Source: a virus | Direction: 5' to 3' (one strand) | Length of the DNA stretch: 22,970 bases | IMG/VR virus record: IMGVR_UViG_3300032223_001628 | Coordinates: 1-22,970 of that record | Part shown: positions 16,701 to 22,281 of the stretch, in pieces | How the letters are laid out: each line of letters starts with the position of its first letter | Position numbering within the stretch: the first letter of the stretch is position 1 | Position numbers and translations under genes: made by a program | The notes under the pieces: model-generated | Database searches by the model: none | Told to the model about the DNA's origin: nothing | The model's input: the letters and a program-made list of their open reading frames with translations, nothing else

Positions 16701-19097
16701 TATGGCTGAATCGGCTTGCCGCTTATCGTTTAAGTTCAGTCCACGGTTATGCCGCAGGTCAATAAACGATGTATCAAGTTTGGTTCCAGCTGCTTTGCCA
16801 AACTTCTCTTGCATGAGAGCGTTGGCTTCTGCCGCCAGCGCATCATTGTTTGTCTCACGGCCAACGCGATAGGCTTCCCGCAAGTTGTCTTCGGTAGCAT
16901 AGGTGTCGTTGGTAACAGCTTCCAGAGCAATCATTTCCTCTTGCTGCAACGCATCTTCAGGCGTGGTGCGTACTTTAACTGCCGCCTGTTCTTTTTGATC
17001 ACGCAGTTCTTCTTGACGAGCAGCACGACCTGCACGATCTTGTGCCCGTTCTTCATCCGTCAACAGCGAAAACGCAGAGTCAGGTATGTTCAGACCCAAC
17101 ATCTCCTGTGCATCTTTTGTGATGATGCCGTTGTCAATAGCACGCTGTTGCGTAGTCAAAAATGTACGCGTTTGTCCTTGACGCGGACTAATTTCTTTCA
17201 GCTCGTCATACAACGCTTTAAGTTTTGCAGAATCATTTGTCTGCTTTGCTTTAGCAATTTCGGTGTGGATTTTATTTAACCGTTTTTTCTGAACGTCGGT
17301 AAACGTATTTTCGTTAAGTGCTCGACGTTGCCCAGCAAGAATAGACTCCAGCGGTGCAGCTTTAAGTAACTGCTGCGCCTGCTCACTGGTTTCGTCCAAC
17401 TGCATATCAGCAAAGCGCTGTTTGCGCTCAGCATTCCAAGCGTCCCTAGCACGCTGCACTTTTTCTTTTGCCAGCGTATCTTGGTAGTTCAATATCTCTT
17501 GCGAAGCTTGATCTTGCGGCTGCGCGGCAAACATGTCCGGCTGGAAGTACTGGCCTTGAACAGCCTCTGCTTCCTGCTCATACCGGGCACGCATCTGCTC
17601 CGGATCAAACAACCCACCCTGCCCAGTCGCTGCTTCTTGCTGGGTGCGGATTTGCTGCAGCTTGGGGTAGAGCTTTTGAACGGTATCAAAGTCACCTTTG
17701 TCCGCAGCTTTCTGAACAGCTTTCTCCAACGCCGACGCTTGTCCGGTCAAAGCTTGCGGCCCTTGCACCGCAGTCTGCATATCTTCTTTGGTGAACCCAA
17801 CATCCTTAGACTGCTTGGCCAGCGATGCAACAGCGTTCTTCAGGAAGTTGTACTGCGGCGTCAGCTTGGCAACCGTTTCCATGTCGCCTTTTTCCGTAGC
17901 AGCCTGCATCCTAGCGCCAATATCATCAAACGCTTGGCTGGCACGACGGTAAGTATCCAGCACACGCGGACGCGATTCTTCCTCTTCCCGTTTGGCTTGC
18001 TCGTCAGCTTCACGCTGCGCAATCGTAGGCAGCGGGGTGTACGCCCCAGCCACTTCACCAAACAGATCAGGTTGCGTGCCGCTGGGTAGACCTTGAATTG
18101 TTTTCTGGCGCTCGGCAGCTTGTTCTTGCTGACGCTGTTGTTCTTGTTGAAGAATCTGATCCTGTATGCGTCTGGCGTTATCCAGTTCGCCAATTTGTTC
18201 TTGTGCTTGCCCACGTTGACGATAAGCGGCAGCACCACCCATAGGTCCAGTAGCTGCAACCGTACCGGCAACAGTGTTGATGTACTCGCTCTTGGCTTTG
18301 TCATCGGTCAAAGACAGACCGGCTTGATAGCGTTCAGCAGCTGTTTCAAGGAGTTCGGTCGGCACTTCACTTAATACAGATTTGGCAGCGCCTGTGGCAA
18401 CGGTACGTCCCGCGCTGCGAGCAGCCAGTTCTCTGGCAACAGCTTCACCCGCTTTTGAACCAGCTTTACCAAGACCCAACGCAAACCGGTCAACAAGAAA
18501 GCCAAGCGGTGCGGTGGCAGCAGCGGTCAGCGCGGCTTTGCCGGGTTCCAGTTCTTCGGCGCGTTGCTTTTCCGCAGCCTGACGTTGCATAAACGAACCA
18601 AGCTGCTGCAGTCCATACGTACCAATACCTGCCGCCAAGCCACCAATCGGGCCTGCCGCCGCCGTACCGTATGCACCCGCAGCCAATGGACCGGCCATGC
18701 TTGGGGCGTTCTGCAACACCTGTTCGCCAATGTACGCTGGGACTTTACCCAGCATGGAACCAAGACCTTGCGTACGGTAAATGTCTTGCAGTTGCTCGAC
18801 CGTTAGTCCTTGAGGGCGTTTAGCTTCTTCTGCAGCTTCGCGCTTAATGCTTTCCATCTGGCGCTGAGCGCCTTCAGTATCTCCAACAGCCGCACGTGCA
18901 CCCAGCCCAAGACCAGCCAACGACTCAATGGGTTGCTCAATACCGCGCATGGCCGCACGACCCATACGCTCAACAAATCCTTGACCTTTACCATACAGTT
19001 CCGGAAACCGTTCTTTAGCGCGAGCAAGTGCTTCTTCATAGGATATCCCCGGCGTAACTTCTATGTACTGTTTATTCGGTAGCTGAAGATACGGCAT
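10728..19097 (-). CDS. Giant polyvalent/ejection-type protein with HEXXXH zincin motif and LPD38-like region (2789 aa)
   Basis: This 8.37-kb gene most likely encodes an internal virion protein delivered with the DNA. It begins with the phage-type segment YLQLPNKQYIEVTPG and EEALARAKERFPELYG. Residues about 128-215 contain two Gly/Ala-rich hydrophobic stretches that could enter membranes, followed by SEVPTELLETAAERYQAG near 240. Residues about 300-1650 are mostly charged helix with repeats. HELIGH at 1777-1782 (AHELIGHYG) marks a zincin-like peptidase region. Residues about 1950-2550, with DYIPYYR near 2140 and NPLYPYYQLFKDS, resemble the LPD38-type domain of large polyvalent proteins. AGGA at 19104-19107 sets the start, 12 bases after the preceding gene. 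Such proteins can carry enzymes that protect incoming DNA; any peptidase target is unknown. Virion location is inferred. Confidence 0.8.
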   Translation of the reverse strand: MPYLQLPNKQYIEVTPGISYEEALARAKERFPELYGKGQGFVERMGRAAMRGIEQPIESLAGLGLGARAAVGDTEGAQRQMESIKREAAEEAKRPQGLTVEQLQDIYRTQGLGSMLGKVPAYIGEQVLQNAPSMAGPLAAGAYGTAAAGPIGGLAAGIGTYGLQQLGSFMQRQAAEKQRAEELEPGKAALTAAATAPLGFLVDRFALGLGKAGSKAGEAVARELAARSAGRTVATGAAKSVLSEVPTELLETAAERYQAGLSLTDDKAKSEYINTVAGTVAATGPMGGAAAYRQRGQAQEQIGELDNARRIQDQILQQEQQRQQEQAAERQKTIQGLPSGTQPDLFGEVAGAYTPLPTIAQREADEQAKREEEESRPRVLDTYRRASQAFDDIGARMQAATEKGDMETVAKLTPQYNFLKNAVASLAKQSKDVGFTKEDMQTAVQGPQALTGQASALEKAVQKAADKGDFDTVQKLYPKLQQIRTQQEAATGQGGLFDPEQMRARYEQEAEAVQGQYFQPDMFAAQPQDQASQEILNYQDTLAKEKVQRARDAWNAERKQRFADMQLDETSEQAQQLLKAAPLESILAGQRRALNENTFTDVQKKRLNKIHTEIAKAKQTNDSAKLKALYDELKEISPRQGQTRTFLTTQQRAIDNGIITKDAQEMLGLNIPDSAFSLLTDEERAQDRAGRAARQEELRDQKEQAAVKVRTTPEDALQQEEMIALEAVTNDTYATEDNLREAYRVGRETNNDALAAEANALMQEKFGKAAGTKLDTSFIDLRHNRGLNLNDKRQADSAIKALDARIEELEQQRKTEFPSLELTAENEAGQPILTADGKRLVGVEASLSVLKQLREYAQQTQDPGLQKQRARYLADQQAKEREAALFDLANIIDSLRKGEFTGSTRKTARRKARALISRVVDASIKEADYRRQEFDRPAATTDEKLKTAEAITTRLQTLVDHAKTRAVGKELELRTAIYEALKRRAPISEIRKIARELRALRRSKKDVVEAQQSRLEELQTAINEAIARKAPASELKKLYDEMKALRPRQDVIKRGMTIANERTGELAGLRSFVADVTNKLAFPTKEAPKGRVVKGEFTLKPSPAEIKPAVNAEQQQADIDQRIKEMRDEADTYANEQRRLQKQFETTDDLQKKKALLVEGQKYNSLLKELDGKVRRLLKQSNVGPRPGTADITDLFKLSSRDLAAQRTVYVEEQKQVVLQRLKDVKQKINEEIETSRDVIAALEKARRGLLPDVADAGVSADVAAKYEKLSKEIEGQQALLEAISDPKYVATVAKADKKLQFAVDLLRRYEDMLRQATGAKRLTKLQSLIEQQEANAAEAVTERQDSLADQLDKAVEPRVISKTTVTTETMRVKKAPKITGLSAVERAIEDKKYEAYRIGVQLELNKKEAMRGAPPPARLSAAQRLLYSKRLDLLDQIDALVKKAPENAELAGIEKEIEEKKQEVHAIGAQLGLDKKQSMRGGATPAGLSATQRRLNSKRLDLLEQIDTLRSRAVINVPSKKTEVAGVAKEAQKPTATEKQQDAAQQLYNKLIARRRLVMASLKEDLTDSARKTRDAERKALNERIAKLEENAAARGYALETTFRAPAAETLAAQAEAVRSGLAASERKPVSRSAPFKTGSEEQRAEKEQKRKRGRKAKTPEDFLTDPDVSEHDSMAAADYIKHGNIQGREASIADRGVDTKEAQAVADRVKAKLPEGINLVYAATPKQIPAAMMRGLEQQGMDPATLKGAVFPDGSVLVIGEHHKTVQDLEETFAHELIGHYGVDTVLGPKEMKALVDRLFAKGDKYVYELAEALGVYSQVSQTQQEAKDRGMSIEDQRMAVVREMIAHAAEGRRVAPGMVDRVKQFVKDIVSAVRGFFKRFGMDSLVKQDTKYIYNLIKQAERDLATSRLGVYTSPNGETAFRFGAAKMPAGFEKVQEFDQKIIAQGRGLADRIRSTGLLGAKVTYVDQLAAWEELAKNMGDRNAGMQMMYYFQKSLDLLPMASASAYVGNLKLSETQPGVFTIAAEKGPSLRSVDEKLKPLLKMGFNAEGANRLFTAYMASLRGEVEGYNKLQYSPDKIALIKDAVAAIRANKEVKAVLDDARADYNAYNKGLIDFLEQSGAITPAAAKEMRSKRDYIPYYRATRDGVLELFLDPAHPVKVGNLKDSPHLQKLVGGDEQILDYFTSSMQNTLLLTDMSLRNLAIKNAAFTMNKMGLVEMLQRNGKEYGIRNGPGPQSADVLRFKDKGEDKHIVLKTEGTAFEGIPVDLLAKGLEGVSITVPDWLKMLALPAKVLRKGVTLNPLYPYYQLFKDSLAMGATRGNSYSHTINVLSGMKNYVNSKKMMEELQGKGIVSGQMFTGNMEDVAQFRRQILKGQGPIHAAMAWQESRALSADAAVRKMLFDSYIKQGLNERDAEYMTITAMPYNRKGLSPGLRYLSHMIPFFNAQIVGLHSLYQGLRGKSLMEDKLQMKKKLWTSGMMMGLSTLIYASMVGDEDWYKKMPLETRMRNWLIKLPDIEEPIAIPIPFEFGILFKGLWEGAYLGMFNSSPEGKKVREAVKGILVNTIPGGAMPVPTAALPLLELKANKSFFNDAPIESTRDLDVAPDQRFGDGTSELAKSLGETTGMSPKQIDHLIRGYTGPMGVAVAALVSAFTGSESAAAAPEKTLSKYPVLGQLFKNAEGNELVDLAMDTLKEAEQMNKTYTRMMERGDTEKAQAYLEQNIDTIAKGKMAGKLVQVLGQFAAAERSIVADKEMTPIEKRDRIKELRQTRSRIAENFQQAAMSGG
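14559..14729 (-). repeat. Copy 2 of a diverged 69-residue tandem duplication in the giant gene
   Basis: Residues 1457-1513 (from EIEEKKQEVHAIGAQ) align without gaps to residues 1388-1444, with 34 of 57 identical, including KRLDLL and a shared MRG. The offset is 207 bases, an exact multiple of three, so the frame is kept. Confidence 0.8.
14766..14936 (-). repeat. Copy 1 of the 69-residue tandem duplication in the giant gene
   Basis: Residues 1388-1444 (from AIEDKKYEAYRIGVQ) form the N-terminal partner of the copy at 14559-14729. Both have a Lys-rich helix, an MRG-x-P/T-PA turn and a second helix ending SKRLDLL(D/E)QID, consistent with a coiled-coil hairpin unit. Confidence 0.8.
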
Positions 19098-19109
19098 AGC
19101 GTGTCCTAA

Positions 19110-20732
19110 TTAAATTTTTCCCGGTATAACAGTTCCTCCGGGCCTGTCTACAAGACCGGGGCCAGCAGCTGTAGGCATTTCAAAGCCTTGCATTCTAGCC
19201 AGTTGCTCGGTCAAAGATTTCAAACGTTGAGCAGCTTCAGGATGTTGAGCAGAAAGAACAGCACTGCTAAGAATTGCCCTTTGCGCATCAATCATACTTT
19301 GTACGCTTCGCATACGTTCTTGCGATTCTACTTTTGCCATATCTGCGTCATAGCGCCGTTCAGCACGGAGTTCTTGAGCACCAAAACGCCTATTAGTGTC
19401 TTTATGCCATTCTGCCATCTCACGCGTACGGTAGTTTTCAGCATCAACAGCAGCCATAGATGCTGCGTGTTTCTGATCGTACCCTTGTTTTATCAACTCA
19501 AGTTCACGTTTCTTTAGGAAAACATCTGACTCCAGCTTAACGCTTTCAAGCTTTAACTTCTCAGCGTGTTGGAACAGGTCAACAGCCATCTTGGAGTTAC
19601 CCTGCGCCAACTGCGCTTGCGCACCAAGCATGTTGATCTCGGCTCCAATCATGGCTTTCTTGTCCTCGCGGTCTTCTTTACCGTAGGCTTGGGATAGCTC
19701 AGCAATCTGGCCCAGAGCAGAACCACGAGCAGCGCCCGAAGTAGTGCCTGACTGCAGCAATGCTTGCGCAGCCTTCAAGGCCATCACACCCTTACGCTCA
19801 GCACTGCGGGATTCTTTCTCTTCTGCTGTAGGCGTCATCGTACGCAACAACGCGGACATTTTGTCCATATACGGCTGAGTACTGCTACCAATCTTACCCA
19901 TCGCACTTTCATAGCTGGTATCGGTTGGAGCAGCGGGAGTAGTAGGGGCAACGGAAGCAGAGGGAGCTAAAGCGGCAATACCGCTAACAGGCTCAGCATT
20001 GGAAGTGGTCCCTTCTGTTGCATTAAAAGACATCGCGTCGGGGGTTAACGCAGGATTGGCTTCCATTTGCACAGGAGCGTCAACTCTCGGGGGTCTTGTT
20101 GGACGCACTGATTGACCGGGAGCAGCGGCAGGAGCAGCGGCAGGAGCGGCAGCAGGAGTGGCATCAACATTAGTAGAAGTATATGGATTTCCGTACTCAT
20201 TAACGTCAACAGCTTCTGATACAAGCTCTCCCAATCCGTAAGGACGTTGCCCAACATTTTGTGAAGCTAATTCATTTTCTCTAGTTCTTGGGCGATAGCG
20301 TGCACGTGGATAATTTAAATTAAAATTGTCGTTAACAACACCGTCATAAGGTAAACCTGTTTCCGGATTAATACGCCGAACAGTGTTACCAGCCTGAAAA
20401 TGCTGCACATCGCCACCTTCGGCAAACCCAGCCACACCACCATCCGGAATCGCTCCGGCTTGCTGAGCACCGGGAGCTTGAGCAATACCCATGTCTTCTG
20501 GCATCTGCGCTTGCTGCAGCATGCGGTCTTTAATGCTTGGCTGCTGTAGTTCCTGTTGGGCCTGCATGCCCTGCATGGCAGTCTTCTGTTGCATCCGTTG
20601 TTTCAGGACGGTCAACGCTGTGGGTTGATCTATCTCGCTGGGCTGACCACGCAAAATTGCCTGCAGCTGCGCAAGAGGCAGACGCATCGCCAGTTGATAC
20701 TGGGCCTCCGGGGATTTCATAGCGCCAATCAT
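19110..20732 (-). CDS. Low-complexity/coiled-coil virion-associated protein (540 aa)
   Basis: The N-terminus (MKSPEAQYQLAMRLPLAQLQ, then AILRGQPSEID) is a short ordered-looking segment, followed by Gln/Met-rich helix, the motif GGVAGFAEGGDVQHFQAG at about residues 98-115, a disordered Pro/Ala/Thr-rich stretch with an AAAP repeat, and from about 270 to 510 a long helical region rich in Ala, Lys, Glu and Gln. I see no catalytic site. The start at 20732 overlaps the preceding stop by one base and has GGAGGG at 20738-20743. It sits between a Gln/Ala-rich protein and the giant ejection-type protein, so it is probably an internal core or ejection component. Composition-driven similarity makes precise naming unsafe; a scaffold-like role is also possible. 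Confidence 0.7.
   Translation of the reverse strand: MIGAMKSPEAQYQLAMRLPLAQLQAILRGQPSEIDQPTALTVLKQRMQQKTAMQGMQAQQELQQPSIKDRMLQQAQMPEDMGIAQAPGAQQAGAIPDGGVAGFAEGGDVQHFQAGNTVRRINPETGLPYDGVVNDNFNLNYPRARYRPRTRENELASQNVGQRPYGLGELVSEAVDVNEYGNPYTSTNVDATPAAAPAAAPAAAPGQSVRPTRPPRVDAPVQMEANPALTPDAMSFNATEGTTSNAEPVSGIAALAPSASVAPTTPAAPTDTSYESAMGKIGSSTQPYMDKMSALLRTMTPTAEEKESRSAERKGVMALKAAQALLQSGTTSGAARGSALGQIAELSQAYGKEDREDKKAMIGAEINMLGAQAQLAQGNSKMAVDLFQHAEKLKLESVKLESDVFLKKRELELIKQGYDQKHAASMAAVDAENYRTREMAEWHKDTNRRFGAQELRAERRYDADMAKVESQERMRSVQSMIDAQRAILSSAVLSAQHPEAAQRLKSLTEQLARMQGFEMPTAAGPGLVDRPGGTVIPGKI
20119..20154 (-). repeat. Three 12-base units coding AAAP repeats
   Basis: Read on the + strand, two identical 12-base units (20119-20130 and 20131-20142) and a third with a rearranged end (20143-20154) encode Ala-Ala-Ala-Pro repeats in a disordered linker of the 540-residue protein. 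Unit number may vary by replication slippage. Confidence 0.75.
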
Positions 20733-21838
20733 TACGCACCCTCCATCACTTGGTACAGCGCCAGTTCAGCCAAACCGCTGCCCATATCGTTCTTGACCAC
20801 GCCACCCTTCTTATACGCTTTGATCGTTCCACCTTCTTTGCTGCCTTTGAACAGGTTGGACAGACCGTATGCGCCAAGACCATAACCCATAATCTGGTTG
20901 GCTGCGCTGGGCGGTGCTTGATAAATCGACTGGGACTGCTGCGTCAACGGCATGCCGCGCAGAATGTCTGACATGAAGCTGAGCTGCTTGTACGGGTAGT
21001 TCTGCTGGTTCAGGAAGTCTTGGTAGTTCTGGCTCAGATACTGCTGGTTTTGAGCTTGCTGTTGAGCGCCAGCTTGCTGCTGTGCAGCATTGATACCCAT
21101 AGCCTGCTGATACTGATTTTGACCCAGCTGACCCAGCGTACCGGCAGCAGCACCTGCTTGACCAAGACCTTGCAGCCCAAGGTTTGCACCAAACTGTTGT
21201 GCTTGCTGTGCTTGTTGGAACGCATTTTGATAACCCTGACCAATTGCTTGGTTCATGGCCATGTTTTTGTTGCGCTCGTTTTCAGCTTGCATCAGTGCTT
21301 GACGGCTCCCACCAAACGCACCAGCAGCAGTGGCCTGACCTTTTTCCATCTGACCAGTGATGTCGTACTGACGCTGCATTTCTTGCAGCTGGGGTTGCAA
21401 CGCATTTTGGATGTAGGGTGACATGTACGCCTGTTGTGCGTACGGATTGGTTGCCTGCTGTGCGTAGTTACGTCCAGCCATCAAACTGCCAATACCCGTC
21501 GCACCAGCCAAAGCAGTGCCGGTATCAAGCTGACTAGATGGGGCAGCTTGCCCAAGGTTTTGGAACGCCTGTTGCTGCATCGGCGTGAACTCAGCGATCC
21601 GTTGCCCTTGGTATTGTTGATAGGGGTTTTGGCTGATGTCCGTGGTGGCTTGCGCTTTACCCAGCAACGTTTCAACGTACGGCTTAGCGTACTCAGGGAT
21701 GCTGGTCTGCGTGACGTTTTGAGTAGTAGGGGCAGCTTGTTGTTGACCGCCACCACCGCCACCGCCACCACCGCCAATATCAAAATGAATCCCAAACGCT
21801 TCGCCCGTCAGCAGTTTTGTGAACCAACGAAAAATCAT
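20732..21838 (-). CDS. Gln/Ala-rich probable DNA-ejection or internal virion protein (368 aa)
   Basis: The protein starts with an amphipathic segment (MIFRWFTKLLTGEAFG), continues with Gly10 at residues 22-31, then SIPEYAKPYVETLLGKAQ, a middle part with AYMSPYIQNALQ and AAGAFGGSRQALMQAEN, long Gln/Ala-rich helices, and a C-terminal segment containing EGGTIKAYKKGGVV. The NPY-type and GAFGGSR segments are familiar from phage virion-associated proteins next to large ejection-type proteins. The composition resembles other phage DNA-transfer proteins. I set the start at 21838, not the upstream in-frame 21892: the ATG overlaps the previous stop as ATGA, and GAGGTG lies five bases upstream. It is translationally coupled to both neighbours. 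Exact role unproven. Confidence 0.72.
   Translation of the reverse strand: MIFRWFTKLLTGEAFGIHFDIGGGGGGGGGGQQQAAPTTQNVTQTSIPEYAKPYVETLLGKAQATTDISQNPYQQYQGQRIAEFTPMQQQAFQNLGQAAPSSQLDTGTALAGATGIGSLMAGRNYAQQATNPYAQQAYMSPYIQNALQPQLQEMQRQYDITGQMEKGQATAAGAFGGSRQALMQAENERNKNMAMNQAIGQGYQNAFQQAQQAQQFGANLGLQGLGQAGAAAGTLGQLGQNQYQQAMGINAAQQQAGAQQQAQNQQYLSQNYQDFLNQQNYPYKQLSFMSDILRGMPLTQQSQSIYQAPPSAANQIMGYGLGAYGLSNLFKGSKEGGTIKAYKKGGVVKNDMGSGLAELALYQVMEGA
21746..21775 (-). repeat. Trinucleotide tract coding Gly10
   Basis: Ten consecutive GGN codons mix GGT and GGC. They separate the N-terminal amphipathic segment from the rest of the 368-residue protein and probably form a flexible linker. The tract may change length by slippage. 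Confidence 0.85.
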
Positions 21839-22281
21839 TTCAGCACCTCGGCTTTGTAATCGGCGTAGCGCTCGGCCACAACCGTTTTCCACATCTCAGG
21901 CAATATCTCTTTGGCCTTCTCAGGCCCAACACAAACATGCACAGCGTAAGCAATGATGTTGCCTGCTGCGTAGCGAAGCGTGTGGGCAATCTCCAGCCCG
22001 TGTTCATCTTTGTCCTGCTCAAACTTGTTGGCTGTTTGGTACGCCGAAACAACCGTCAGCCACATCGGCAACACTGCTTGTTGAATCTGTTGATAGAACG
22101 GATTTGCTGGCATGTACGCCAGACAAATCAAGAACGCATTGTTTATATCGTCTTGCGATACAGGCTTGTCCCTATCAACCAAGTCATCCCACGTATGCGC
22201 CAAGTCCACAAACATGTGGTATAGATTCAGCGCATCTTGGTTGCCGCCAAACCATTCCAACTTGCCTCGGCTACCGTTCAT
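21835..22281 (-). CDS. All-helical phage protein with DDLVD motif (148 aa)
   Basis: The sequence appears wholly helical: a helix leading into LAHTWDDLVDRDKPVS (Asp-Asp-x-x-Asp at residues 32-36), a second helix with AFLICLAYMPANPFY, a third with AYQTANKFEQDKDEHG carrying a second acidic cluster, and a helical end. The DDxxD pattern plus a second acidic cluster on a later helix recalls class I isoprenoid-synthase folds, but the protein is much shorter than those enzymes and sits among virion genes, so enzymatic function is doubtful. Its ATG overlaps the preceding stop (ATGA at 22278-22281) and its stop overlaps the next start (ATGA at 21835-21838). Likely a conserved virion or assembly component of unknown role. 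Confidence 0.75.
   Translation of the reverse strand: MNGSRGKLEWFGGNQDALNLYHMFVDLAHTWDDLVDRDKPVSQDDINNAFLICLAYMPANPFYQQIQQAVLPMWLTVVSAYQTANKFEQDKDEHGLEIAHTLRYAAGNIIAYAVHVCVGPEKAKEILPEMWKTVVAERYADYKAEVLK
21844..21849 (-). promoter_or_regulatory. Ribosome binding site deciding the start at 21838
   Basis: On the minus strand GAGGTG lies five bases before the ATG at 21838. This agrees with the ATGA overlap and argues against the in-frame upstream start at 21892, which would give an 18-residue extension inside the preceding gene. Confidence 0.65.
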
